Positions 31,834 through 39,987 are shown, counted from the first letter of the stretch. The stretch: 44,054 bases of DNA from CAZGVW01 sp964529265 (GCA_964529265.1 CAZGVW010000290.1:1-44054), one strand, 5' to 3'. A program made the numbers and translations. Notes: generated from the letters alone by a model not told the origin.

Positions 31834-32709
31834 GTGACACCCCTGTCGTGGCTTGAACAGTTCTGGAGCCGTCTCAGCAGTTACGCCGCCTGGGAAGTCG
31901 CCGTCGAAATCGTCATCATCTGGGTCGCCGTCTACACGGTGTGGCGGTTCGTCCGCGGAACCAGGGCCATCGGCGCCATCCGCGGCGTCCTCCTCATCAT
32001 CCTCCTCACGCTCGCCGCCCGCGTCTTCATCCCCTCCGAGCGCCTCCAGCGCCTCGCCTACCTCTACGACAACTTCCTCGGCTTCGCCGCACTCGCCGTC
32101 GTCATCATCTTCCAGCCGGAACTCCGCCGCGCCCTCATTCGCTTGGGCGAGGCCCCCTTCTTCCGCTCCACTCCTTCCGACCTCCCCCGCATCGTCGATG
32201 CCCTCGTCCAGGCCTGCGGCTTCCTGAGCAAGAACAAGTTCGGCGCCATCATCGCCATCGAACGCCAGGTCGGACTCCGCGAAGTCGTCGAAGGCGGCAA
32301 GATCCTCAACGCCGATCTCTCCGCCGAACTCCTCCAGTCCATCTTCTGGCCCAACAACCCCCTGCATGACATGGGCGTCGTCGTCCGCGGCGGCAAGATC
32401 GCCGCCGCCGGCGTCCAGTTCCCCCTCGCCGACCCCGAAGACATGGCCGATGCCCGCGTCGGCACGCGCCACCGCGCCGCCGTCGGCCTCTCCCGCGCCG
32501 TTGACGCCGTCGTCATCGTCGTCAGCGAGGAAACCGGCGCCATCAGCATCGCCGAACGCGGCAAACTCGAGCGCTGGTTCACCACCGAGGCCCTCCGCGG
32601 CGAACTGCTCCGCCGCCTCCGCCCCCAGCCCACGCAGGACGACCTCTCCGCCCCCGAAGAAGCCGCCGCCACCGCCGATTCCACAACCCAGACCGAGGCC
32701 GCGGCATGA
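31834..32709 (+). CDS. cdaA: Diadenylate cyclase CdaA
   Basis: CdaA makes the second messenger c-di-AMP from two ATP at the inner membrane. Three N-terminal helices (VAVEIVIIWVAVYTVWRFV; AIRGVLLIILLTLAARVF; LGFAALAVVIIFQPELRRAL) precede the DAC domain. The domain has FLSKNKFGAIIAIERQVGL, NPLHDMGVVVRGGKIAAAG and DARVGTRHRAAVGLS. Arg212-His213-Arg214 is the phosphate-binding RHR motif. The usual DGA motif reads Asp179-Met-Gly here. GTG 31834 has GAGG 7 nt upstream. Its stop overlaps the ATG of the YbbR-like gene, the common cdaA-cdaR arrangement. Confidence 0.9.
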   Translation: MTPLSWLEQFWSRLSSYAAWEVAVEIVIIWVAVYTVWRFVRGTRAIGAIRGVLLIILLTLAARVFIPSERLQRLAYLYDNFLGFAALAVVIIFQPELRRALIRLGEAPFFRSTPSDLPRIVDALVQACGFLSKNKFGAIIAIERQVGLREVVEGGKILNADLSAELLQSIFWPNNPLHDMGVVVRGGKIAAAGVQFPLADPEDMADARVGTRHRAAVGLSRAVDAVVIVVSEETGAISIAERGKLERWFTTEALRGELLRRLRPQPTQDDLSAPEEAAATADSTTQTEAAA

Positions 32710-33824
32710 CCCCCATGACCGCCCTCAAGCAGCACGCCACGTCCCTCGGCCGCGATTGGCCCGGCCTCCTCATGATCTCCTTCGTCGCCGCCATGATCTG
32801 GCTCTTCGCCGAAGCCGCCAGCCTCAGCCGTGCCCCCGAACTCGCCCGCATCATCATTGCCGATCCCCTCGACCAGAACATCGTCCGCGTCACCAGCGAC
32901 GGCTGGACCGGCTCCGTCCGCCTCACGCTCGAAGGCCCCACATCCTCCCTGCAGCGCGCTTCCTCACTCCTTGCCGAAGGCGTCCGACTCGCGCTCGGCC
33001 AGCCCGGCGTGCCCAACGTCGAGGGCGAGCACGTCGTTGACCTCCGACAAGCCCTCCGCGCCGATGAGCGCATCTCCCGCGCCGGACTCACCGTCATCGA
33101 GGCCGATCCCGCCACCGTGCGCATCGAGGTCGAATCCTTCGTCGAACTCCCCGATGTCGAAGTCACGCTCGACGCCCCCGGCCTTCTCCTCAGTCAGGAT
33201 CCCGTCTTCGATCCCCCGCGCGTCCGCGTCCGCGCCCGCCGCGCCGTCATCCGCGAACTCGAATCCCTCCCCGGCGGCCCCGTGGTCGTCGCCACCCTCC
33301 CCCCCGCCTCCACCGAAAGCCTCGTCCCCGGCGCCGCGCGCAGCCTCGAAACCCGCCTCGCCCTCCCCGGCGCCATCACCTCCGTTCGCGATCCCCAGAG
33401 CGTTCGCATCACCCCCTCCAGCGCGCAGGTCACCCTCACCGCGCGCAGCCGCATCGATTCCATCACCATCCCCTCCGCACCCATCTGGACCATGATGCCC
33501 CCCACCGAGGCCGATCTCTGGTCCGTCACCGTCGAGACGCCCTTCGTCCGCGACGTCGTCCTCTCAGGCCCCCCCGACCTCATCGAGCAGTTCCGCCAGA
33601 ACCGCCTGCGCCTCGTCGCCACACTCGCCTTCACCAACGACGAACTCTCCGCCCGCATCACCTCCAAACCCGTCACCGTCTGGGCCATGAGCGAGTCCGA
33701 CCGCGGCGGCGCGCGTGACGTCCCTGCCGAACTCGCCATCAAGGGCGGCGAAACACCCATCAAAATCACCATCGCGCCGCGCCAACAGCCGCCTGCGCCT
33801 CAGCAGCCCCAGCAGCAGCCCTAG
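32706..33824 (+). CDS. YbbR/CdaR-like membrane-anchored regulator
   Basis: A 372-residue protein with one N-terminal membrane helix (WPGLLMISFVAAMIWLFAEA) and an extracytoplasmic beta-rich region of repeated YbbR-like units (VRLTLEGPTSSLQRA; VEVTLDAPGLLLSQDPVFDP; VVLSGPPDLIEQFRQNR). It ends in a Pro/Gln tail. CdaR proteins of this plan bind CdaA and modulate c-di-AMP synthesis. ATG 32706 overlaps the cdaA stop (ATGA). Its last 59 bp overlap the convergent frameshifted glycosyltransferase gene. Identity as CdaR rests on position and topology more than on sequence detail. Confidence 0.75.
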   Translation: MTPMTALKQHATSLGRDWPGLLMISFVAAMIWLFAEAASLSRAPELARIIIADPLDQNIVRVTSDGWTGSVRLTLEGPTSSLQRASSLLAEGVRLALGQPGVPNVEGEHVVDLRQALRADERISRAGLTVIEADPATVRIEVESFVELPDVEVTLDAPGLLLSQDPVFDPPRVRVRARRAVIRELESLPGGPVVVATLPPASTESLVPGAARSLETRLALPGAITSVRDPQSVRITPSSAQVTLTARSRIDSITIPSAPIWTMMPPTEADLWSVTVETPFVRDVVLSGPPDLIEQFRQNRLRLVATLAFTNDELSARITSKPVTVWAMSESDRGGARDVPAELAIKGGETPIKITIAPRQQPPAPQQPQQQP

Positions 33825-34802
33825 CCCCGCCCGACCTCGCCGCGGCTTCGTACAGCCGCGCCATGCGCCCGAGCCACCGCGATGGATCGTGCCGCTCCAG
33901 CAGCCGCGCGTCCGCCTCGCCGCGCCCATCATTCCTCACCCGGTCGCACGCCCGCACAATCGCGCCCCCCAGCGCAAACCGCGGGCTCGCCGAACACAGC
34001 GCCGCGCGGGTCACGCCGCCAAGCACGCGCTCCGCCGCCTCGCACTCATCCGCAATCACTTCCGCCCCCGCCGCGCCCGCCCACACGCCCGCCCAGAAAT
34101 CGGCCCGCACCGGCCCGCCGCTCCGATCGCGCCGCACCGTGCACACCACCGCCTCCGCGCCGATCGCCACCCGCCACGCAGGCTCATCCGCGACCACCAT
34201 CCGCCACGGCGCGGGCGAGCCATCCCGCAGCCGCAGCGCCCGCTCCAGCGAATGCGACCCCGGCGGCGCAAGTCCCACCACCCTCCGTCCCGCCGCCGTC
34301 GCCACGCCGATTCCCATCGCGAACCGGAACGCGTCCAGCCGCCGCGACGCTCCGCCCGCCAGCGCCACCACGATCTCGCCTTCCTCCACGCCCCACGCCC
34401 GCCGCGCCCCGCCCGATCCACGCCCTTGAGCCGCTCCACATCCATCGGCGCCCACCACGGCTCGCGCATCGCGCATGGAATTTCGGGCGCCGCCAGCCGC
34501 GCCACGATCGCCGCCGCCGGAGTCCACGCATGCAGCGCATCGAACGCCGTCCGCCGCGCCAGCACGCGCCGCAGCGTCCGCGAGCCCGACAGAATCAGCC
34601 GCGCCGGCCGCGCATCCGTCATCCGCTCGAGACACCACACCCCCATCCGCCGCGCTGCCCGCTCATCCGCGCTCCCCCCGATCACAAACGCGTGATGCGC
34701 AATCCCCCGCGACGCCCCCTCCCTCTGCAGCGTCGCCACCGCGTCCAGAGCCGCAGGCCCCGTCCACCTTGGCTGGAGAAGATGCAACACCCGAATCGTC
34801 AT
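33766..34802 (-). pseudogene. Glycosyltransferase gene with a frameshift
   Basis: Two leftward frames join into one protein. The first part (from ATG 34802, with GAGG 7 nt upstream) reads MTIRVLHLLQPRWTGPAALD and continues to APMDVERLKGVDR. The second, in the -1 frame, picks up as ARRAWGVEEGEIVVALAGGA and runs to the stop at 33766. The switch lies in the G-rich run at about 34400-34422. The first part looks like the N-domain of a GT-B glycosyltransferase, and the second has its typical interdomain start (G-x-E-E-G-E-IVVAL). One missing base explains it. Either the gene is dead or the sequence has an error there. Confidence 0.7.
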
Positions 34803-34900
34803 CGCCGCGCCTCGACCCCTCTCGTTGCGGCCTTGAGAACCGGCGCCGCGCCCGCGTGACGCGACTGCGCCATCAGCGCAGCGCTCCCAACTCAAGAATC

Positions 34901-34946
34901 CTTCTTCTCTGCGCCTTCTCTGTGCTCTCTGTGACCCTGTGGTGAA
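34901..34946. repeat. CTCTGTG-type dispersed repeat
   Basis: CTTCTTCTCTG opens a stretch of CTCTGTG words that ends GTGGTGAA. A second copy lies at 37231-37265. The sequence type (complement ACCACAGAG...CACAGAG) is a widespread intergenic repeat in environmental bacterial genomes, often mistranslated into TEDTEKK-like peptides. Confidence 0.65.
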
Positions 34947-34971
34947 GATCGACTTCGCGCGTGAACACCGC

Positions 34972-35661
34972 CTAGTACTGCCCGCTCAGCGACCCCTCAA
35001 ACCCGTCGCGCTCGTGCGTGAAGAACATCCGCGCCAGCTGCCGCCCCGTCAGGTGCGCCAGCCCCACGTGAAGTTCGTTGATCTCCGCCGTCGTCTCGGG
35101 CGCCGTTTGCGCCGTCTTCGGCGCCGCGACCGTCAGCGGGTGCCCGTCCGTGTCCGCCGGCGGGTAGATCCGCGACCCATCCGTCGCGTCGATGATCTTC
35201 ACCAGCGCCTTCGCCGATGGCGACACCGCAGACCCATCCTGCGACAACTTCCACTCCAGCATCTTCACGTAGATCACCACCTCGGCTCCCACCGATTGCC
35301 CGATCTGATCGATGCTCTTGAGTTCCCCGTGCCGCTCAATCAACGAGATCTGCATCGCCGCCCGCCCGGCAATCAACTTCTCCTTGTCGATGACGCCCTG
35401 CTCCAGGATCAATGCCTCCGCCTCCTGCACGATCACGTTGCGCAGCGATCGACGCGGAATCGTGTTCCCTCGGTCGTCGATGAAGATCACCGTCGGACGC
35501 TCGGAGTCCAGTTCGTACACCGCCGGCACTTTCGGCGGTCCGTGCACGAGAAAGAACACCGGCGCCGCGATGTTGCACCCCGGGGCGCACGCCGCCGCCG
35601 CGCCCAGCGCCGCCGCCGCCGCCAGCCTCGCCGCCACCGTTCTGTTCCGTCGTCCCTTCAT
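34972..35661 (-). CDS. Lipoprotein of unknown function
   Basis: A 229-residue exported protein. Residues 1-29 (RLAAAAALGAAAACAPGC) look like a lipoprotein signal with Cys at the APGC site. The mature part contains PTVIFIDDRGNTIPRRSLRN, LIAGRAAMQISLIERHGELK and VGAEVVIYVKMLEWKLSQDG. The stretch SVGAEVVIYVKM resembles LVYVDVYDF of the upstream neighbour, so the two may be distant relatives. The ATG overlaps the upstream stop (TGATG), so translation is coupled. I know no family name. Probably the two lipoproteins act together in the envelope. Confidence 0.7.
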   Translation of the reverse strand: MKGRRNRTVAARLAAAAALGAAAACAPGCNIAAPVFFLVHGPPKVPAVYELDSERPTVIFIDDRGNTIPRRSLRNVIVQEAEALILEQGVIDKEKLIAGRAAMQISLIERHGELKSIDQIGQSVGAEVVIYVKMLEWKLSQDGSAVSPSAKALVKIIDATDGSRIYPPADTDGHPLTVAAPKTAQTAPETTAEINELHVGLAHLTGRQLARMFFTHERDGFEGSLSGQY

Positions 35662-36332
35662 CAATAATCCATGATGTTCTTTTCTTCGTGCTCGTAGAAC
35701 AGCCACGACACACGGTCCACGAACCGGCTCTGCAGCACCGCCATCACCTGCGCATCCGTGAAGTCCGTCGGACCGTATCCCGGCCCATCCGGAAAGCCCA
35801 CGATGATGTCCTTCTGATACGCGAACTCGTCCGGCAGCGCGCCGTCCGCCTCCACAACGCCCACCACCGCGGCCACGCGCCCGTCCCACAGGTATTGGTT
35901 CCCCGTCTCGTGCAGCCGGAAGTCGTACACGTCCACGTATACCAGCCGGTCCACGCCCAGCGCCGCCGCCAGCTCCGAATGCGACATCACCGGCCACCGC
36001 GGATGATCCGTCTGGAACAGCAGCACGTTCCGTGGATTCAGCACCGTCTCGCATTCCGCGTACGCCGCGATCCGCGCCGCAATCCCCGCCGTCAGCCGCG
36101 GCGTCAGCGATGGGTGATCCGCCTGCACGAACCGGTCCGCCGCTACGATCACCGCCGTCTTCTTCCCCGCGAGATCCGGGTAATCCGCCTCAACCGCGTG
36201 CGACCCCGTCTTGTAGAACGACGCCGCCATCCCGCCCACCATCTGGCAGCCGCCCGCGCTCAGGACAGCCCACAACCCGCCGCCCGCCAGCGCCAGCCCC
36301 ACCGTCAGAATCCGGCCGACGCTCGGCCTCAT
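35661..36332 (-). CDS. Lipoprotein of unknown function
   Basis: A 223-residue exported protein with signal VGRILTVGLALAGGGLWAVL and lipobox SAGGC. The mature part reads KKTAVIVAADRFVQADHPSL, ELAAALGVDRLVYVDVYDFR and DGRVAAVVGVVEADG, a mixed alpha/beta pattern. I cannot assign a family. GGAGG lies 8 nt before ATG 36332; ATG 36347 is in frame without a good site. It is translationally coupled to the next lipoprotein gene. Confidence 0.7.
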   Translation of the reverse strand: MRPSVGRILTVGLALAGGGLWAVLSAGGCQMVGGMAASFYKTGSHAVEADYPDLAGKKTAVIVAADRFVQADHPSLTPRLTAGIAARIAAYAECETVLNPRNVLLFQTDHPRWPVMSHSELAAALGVDRLVYVDVYDFRLHETGNQYLWDGRVAAVVGVVEADGALPDEFAYQKDIIVGFPDGPGYGPTDFTDAQVMAVLQSRFVDRVSWLFYEHEEKNIMDY

Positions 36333-36496
36333 GTCCAATGCCTCCATTGCCCCCAACGCCGCGGCCACAAGGCGCCGACCTCCGCCGCTCCGTCAGTTCG
36401 CACGCCCCGCCCTCCGGTTCGCCCCGAATCACCGCCCACCGGCCATCCGCGGCTTCCCCCGCCTGCAGGGCCCGCCAGCATACCAACCCCTAAGGG

Positions 36497-36592
36497 GGCT
36501 CCGTGGTGCAACACCCCAGAGGGTGCCGTGGTGCACGGCCGGATTTAGCGGGGTGCCGTGGTGCATGGCCTGCTTTGAGGCCATGCACCACG
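36497..36592. repeat. Cluster of GTGGTGCA palindromic repeats
   Basis: Three GTGGTGCA words are spaced through this stretch, two of them as GGGTGCCGTGGTGCA. The last forms a perfect hairpin, CGTGGTGCATGGCCT with AGGCCATGCACCACG (36557-36592). The hairpin at 5037-5061 has similar arms. This is a repeat family, with copies here in tandem. Confidence 0.7.
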
Positions 36593-36621
36593 CGTTCACC
36601 CCCCGACCCACACAAACCCCC

Positions 36622-37128
36622 TCACCCCTCCCAAGTCATCAACTTGAACACCCACGCTGCCCCCGCCAGCAACGCTGCAATCCCGATCAGCCGAGGCGTC
36701 ACCGCTGCCAGCGCCACGCGCCCCACGCGCGATCCCGTCACCGCCACGTGCCCAGCCCCCCAGAACGCCGCCGCCGCCATGAGCGCCAGCCCCGCCCCGA
36801 ACGGTTGTGTCCACAGGGCCCCGAGTCCATCCCCGTCCGCCGCGTGTGCAAAGGCCGTCGTCATCCCGCACGTCGGGCACGGCGCCCCGAACATCAGAGG
36901 CCACGCGCACGGCGTCAGACCCAGTTGTTCGTGCGTCCCATGCCCTTCCGGCGCGGCGTCCAGAATCGACGCCACCACCAGCACGCCCAGCGACCCCGCA
37001 CAAATGAACCCCGCCCCCAGCCGCTCCACCGCCGCCGCCCGCCGCGCACCCCGACCGCCCGCCGGACGCTCCACCGCGCCCACCGCCTCATCCGCATCAA
37101 CCTCAGGTGTCTGAACGCCCGGGACCAT
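36622..37128 (-). CDS. DUF2752 membrane protein
   Basis: A 168-residue membrane protein with the DUF2752 signature. The helix ICAGSLGVLVVASILDA precedes CAWPLMFGAPCPTCGMTTAF, whose CPxCGxTxAF is diagnostic, followed by two helices (GAGLALMAAAAFWGAGHVAV; LIGIAALLAGAAWVFKLM). Function of the family is unknown. ATG 37128 is the first internal start after a TTG at 37164. There is no strong Shine-Dalgarno. It stands between repeat clusters on both sides. Confidence 0.85.
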   Translation of the reverse strand: MVPGVQTPEVDADEAVGAVERPAGGRGARRAAAVERLGAGFICAGSLGVLVVASILDAAPEGHGTHEQLGLTPCAWPLMFGAPCPTCGMTTAFAHAADGDGLGALWTQPFGAGLALMAAAAFWGAGHVAVTGSRVGRVALAAVTPRLIGIAALLAGAAWVFKLMTWEG

Positions 37129-37230
37129 CCACCCGACGTTAGCCCCACGCCGTCGCCGCCTCAATCAGCCCCCACGCCACCTCGCGCGCCACCATCGGCG
37201 CTCCCCAAAGGACAGCGCCTTTTCTCTTCT

Positions 37231-37265
37231 CTTCTTCTCTGTGTCCTCAGTGGCTCTGTGGTGAA
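37231..37265. repeat. CTCTGTG-type dispersed repeat, second copy
   Basis: Starts CTTCTTCTCTGTGTCC and ends GGCTCTGTGGTGAA, as at 34901-34946. A leftward frame across it gives HHRATEDTEKKRREK, the usual spurious peptide of this repeat. Confidence 0.7.
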
Positions 37266-37300
37266 CTCTGGTTCTGGCTCGGGGCCGGCGCTGACTTCCC

Positions 37301-39088
37301 TTACGACGCCATCCTCTGCGAATCCGCCGCCCCACGCCGATCCACAATCACGCGCGAGCGCCCGTCCCCCGGCTGCCCCACGCCCCGCCGCAGCCGGTGC
37401 GCCAGTTCATACAGGTGCTTCACCGTCCCCACCCGCCGCGACACCGCCTCGATCACCACCGCGCGCAGCCCGCAATCCAGCGGGGCGCCCCCCGTCGCCG
37501 CGTCCCCGCGCGAAACATCCAGGAACCGCGCCGAAGCCCGCGAATACTCCTCCACCAGCCGCCGCACGTGCCGCTCCACCGGCTCGCCGATCGTCGCCAT
37601 CACGAAGCGGTCATCCCCCAGGTGCCCGAAGAACGAATCGCCCCGCTCCACGTCGTCCATCGCCGAGGCCACCAGCCCCGCGATGATCCGCAGAAGCAGG
37701 TCGCCCACTTCCGATCCGAACGCGTCGTTGAACGTGCTCAAACCCACCACGTCGATGAACGCCACGTCCGCCGGCAGTCCGCGCCGGATCACGTCCGCCA
37801 GTCGCGCATCGCAATGCACGCGCCCCGGCAAGCCCGTCAGCGGCGCATCATGCCGCTGCCCGCCCTCCGCCAGCCGCGCCGAGGCCCGCATCAGATCCTG
37901 AAGCGTCACGATCCCCACCACGTCCGGACCGTCCGCGATGAGCACCGGCTCCAGCACGTCCGCGCCCTCGCGCCCCGCCGCCGCACGGATCGCCTCCGAA
38001 ACCATCATCTGCGAGGGCAACGACAACCCCGGCGCGCGCACCAGCCGCGAAACCGGCGCGTGCGCCCGCTCGTCCTTCGCCGCCGCCAGCGCATCCTGCC
38101 GCGCGCACCACCCCACGTGCCGTCTTCCATCCATCACCGTCACGCCCAGCGCCGTCGGCGCCTCCTGAAGCAGCCGCGCCGCTTCAACCGCCGGAGTGGC
38201 GCTCTGCGCCACCAGCGCCGGCCGCGCAATCTCCGCGATCGTCTCCGCTGCCGGACGCCGGAACCGCTTCATCTCGCCCGCCTGCGCCCGCTCCACGATC
38301 ATCCCGGAGAGCGACGCCGGCAACTCCTGATCGATCGCGCCCGGACGCCCCAGCAGGAACCCCTGCCCGAACCCCACGCCCATGTCGATGAGCGTGAGCA
38401 GCTCCTCCATCCGCTCCACGCCCTCCGCCACCAGCCGCACGCCGCTCACCCGCGCGAACTGCACGAAGAAGTCGATCAGGTTCTGCTTGTACGCGTTCGT
38501 GTCGATGTCCGACACCAGTTCGCGATCCAGTTTCAGCCACTGCGGACGCAGCGTCATGATCCGCGCCAGCCCGCTCGTGCCCGCGCCCACGTCGTCGATC
38601 GCCACCTGGAACCCGCTCTCGCGCACCAGCCGCGATTGCGGCAGCAGCCCGTCGATCTGCCCGTCGTCCGAGCGCTCCGTGATCTCCAGCACCACCCGGT
38701 GCGCATCGAGGTCGTCCTGCGCCGCGAGCGCCCTCGCCACCGACTCCGCGTACCGCTCATCCGCGAACACCGATGGCGATGTGTTCATGAACACCATCGC
38801 GCCCCGCGGCGCCTTCGCCGCCGCCTCGAAGCACATCCCCCGAGTCTTCTCCTCCAGCGGCCACAGCATCCCGTGCCGCTCCGCCAGCGCGAAGAGTTCC
38901 CCGGGGTTCGCCACGCCGGAATCCGGCGCCGGACGCGTCAGGCACTCCAGCCCCGCGATCTCGCCCGCCGAAAGATCCACGATCGGTTGAAACGCGAGCC
39001 CCAGACGCCCTTCCTCGATCAGGCGCTCCAGCGTCCGCCGCTCCGCGGGAGCGCTCATCGGCGTCTGGGCAACCTCGCGCGGCTTCAT
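37301..39088 (-). CDS. EAL domain - CBS pair - degenerate GGDEF protein
   Basis: A 595-residue cytoplasmic signalling protein. The N-terminal EAL-type domain keeps its key residues: GLECLTRP (the EAL Glu), MFMNT-type Asn in AMVFMNTSPS, VVLEITERS, VAIDDVGAGTSGLARI, LKLDRELV, VAEGVE and GQGFLLGRP. It could therefore hydrolyse c-di-GMP. The middle has two CBS-like repeats (LGVTVMDGRRHVGWCARQD; VLIADGPDVVGIVTLQDLM). The C-terminal GGDEF-like domain has GHLGDDRFVMA in place of GGDEF, so cyclase activity is probably lost. ATG 39088 is chosen; 39058 is an alternative. CBS domains often bind adenine nucleotides. Confidence 0.85.
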   Translation of the reverse strand: MKPREVAQTPMSAPAERRTLERLIEEGRLGLAFQPIVDLSAGEIAGLECLTRPAPDSGVANPGELFALAERHGMLWPLEEKTRGMCFEAAAKAPRGAMVFMNTSPSVFADERYAESVARALAAQDDLDAHRVVLEITERSDDGQIDGLLPQSRLVRESGFQVAIDDVGAGTSGLARIMTLRPQWLKLDRELVSDIDTNAYKQNLIDFFVQFARVSGVRLVAEGVERMEELLTLIDMGVGFGQGFLLGRPGAIDQELPASLSGMIVERAQAGEMKRFRRPAAETIAEIARPALVAQSATPAVEAARLLQEAPTALGVTVMDGRRHVGWCARQDALAAAKDERAHAPVSRLVRAPGLSLPSQMMVSEAIRAAAGREGADVLEPVLIADGPDVVGIVTLQDLMRASARLAEGGQRHDAPLTGLPGRVHCDARLADVIRRGLPADVAFIDVVGLSTFNDAFGSEVGDLLLRIIAGLVASAMDDVERGDSFFGHLGDDRFVMATIGEPVERHVRRLVEEYSRASARFLDVSRGDAATGGAPLDCGLRAVVIEAVSRRVGTVKHLYELAHRLRRGVGQPGDGRSRVIVDRRGAADSQRMAS

Positions 39089-39264
39089 GGCGCTCGCTCG
39101 CTTCGCGCGGCCGCCTTCCGCGAACGCGCCCGAAACGATCGGGCCCGCCCGCCGCGGCAACCACACTCAGCCGATTTCATCGGCGCGATCCCACGCCCGA
39201 TTGCGACATGTCCCGGGTCGCCCGCCCCCCGCGCTGGGTGGCAGGGTTGCCCCAGCCCGCGCAA

Positions 39265-39663
39265 TCACTCGAACCGGAATACGCCCTTCCGCCACGCGTA
39301 GATGAACGCCACGATCGTCGTCAGCAGGAAGAACAGCACCCGTCCGAGAAACACGAGGCTCTCCTGGCTCCCCGGCGCCATCTGCGAGAACGTGACGGCC
39401 CAGGGGTACAAAAAGATGATCTCCACGTCGAAAACGAGGAAAACCATCGCCAGAACGTAAAAACGCACGTTGAAACGACGCCGCGCCCCCGTGATCGGGT
39501 TCATTCCCGATTCGTACGTCGTCCCCTTCACCGCCCCCTCGCGCGATGGCCCGATCACCCGCGTCAAAACGATGTTCGCCACCGCAAAAGTGATCGCCAT
39601 CACCACCAGAATCCCCACCGGCAGGTACGGCGCCAGATCATCCTGTGCAATTACGTGCAGCAT
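39265..39663 (-). CDS. nuoA: NADH-quinone oxidoreductase subunit A
   Basis: NuoA is a membrane subunit of respiratory complex I. The 132 residues show three helices and the family motifs YESGMNPITGARRRFNVRFY and LVFDVEIIFLYPWAVTF. ATG 39663 begins MLHVIAQDDLAPYLPVGILV. No Shine-Dalgarno precedes it; a palindromic repeat lies 29-49 nt upstream. A GTG at 39732 in frame would read through that repeat and is less likely. nuoA normally heads a nuoA-N operon. Here the next gene downstream on the same strand is the EAL protein, so the other nuo genes are elsewhere. Confidence 0.93.
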   Translation of the reverse strand: MLHVIAQDDLAPYLPVGILVVMAITFAVANIVLTRVIGPSREGAVKGTTYESGMNPITGARRRFNVRFYVLAMVFLVFDVEIIFLYPWAVTFSQMAPGSQESLVFLGRVLFFLLTTIVAFIYAWRKGVFRFE

Positions 39664-39691
39664 CTGTGTCAAACGTGCTTTTCCGGGCGCC

Positions 39692-39712
39692 ACTGGTGGC
39701 TTGTCCACCAGT
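39692..39712. repeat. TGGCTTGTCC palindromic repeat, copy 1 (nuoA leader)
   Basis: CTGGTGGCTTGTCCACCAG forms a 7-bp hairpin between the nuoA promoter and start codon. Copies are at 39855-39874 and 43157-43179. Confidence 0.8.
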
Positions 39713-39750
39713 CCGTCGCGCGGGGGTCTCACCCCCTCAATGCCACGATC

Positions 39751-39756
39751 AGTCTA
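39751..39756 (-). promoter_or_regulatory. Probable -10 box (TAGACT) for nuoA
   Basis: TAGACT on the leftward strand would start transcription at about 39744. That gives an 80-nt leader containing a GGGGGTGAGACCCCC hairpin and repeat copy 1. It is identical to the -10 of the DinB-like gene. Confidence 0.45.
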
Positions 39757-39826
39757 GCAGTGACCCGTTCTGTGCGCTCATTTCAGATCACTCCCCGGAT
39801 TCGGCTGGACACCGCGTAACCCCGGC

Positions 39827-39832
39827 TAAACT
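39827..39832 (+). promoter_or_regulatory. Probable -10 box (TAAACT) for tRNA-Pro
   Basis: TAAACT lies 81 nt before the tRNA, back to back with the nuoA -10 box. Repeat copy 2 falls between this box and the tRNA and would be in the precursor's 5' leader. Confidence 0.4.
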
Positions 39833-39854
39833 ATGGGTCCGACCGGGGTGGCGC

Positions 39855-39874
39855 CGGTGGCTTGTCCACCAGTG
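39855..39874. repeat. TGGCTTGTCC palindromic repeat, copy 2 (tRNA leader)
   Basis: CGGTGGCTTGTCCACCAGTG repeats the motif of copy 1 in the same orientation, with one base changed in the first arm. Confidence 0.75.
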
Positions 39875-39913
39875 CGACTCCACTGTTGCCCCCGGGCCGC
39901 CTTCGGCCCAAGA

Positions 39914-39987
39914 CAGGGTGTAGCTCAGCTTGGTAGAGCGCCGCGTTTGGGTCGCGGAGGCCGCTGGTTCGAATCCAGTCACCCTGA
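39914..39987 (+). tRNA. tRNA-Pro (anticodon UGG)
   Basis: A full cloverleaf is visible. The acceptor pairs CAGGGTG with CACCCTG, and the D arm is AGCTCAGCTTGGTAGAGC. The anticodon arm CGCGTTTGGGTCGCG has anticodon TGG, and the T arm is CTGGTTCGAATCCAG. The discriminator base is A. CCA is not encoded. Confidence 0.95.

Noticed and set aside
37165..37347. Small leftward frame with HHRATEDTEKKRREK
   Set aside because: This is the usual translation product of the CTCTGTG dispersed repeat, not a protein.
37397..39301. A 634-residue rightward frame opposite the EAL protein
   Set aside because: It is almost only Arg, His, Pro and Gln, the typical antisense of a GC-rich gene; the leftward frame carries all EAL motifs.
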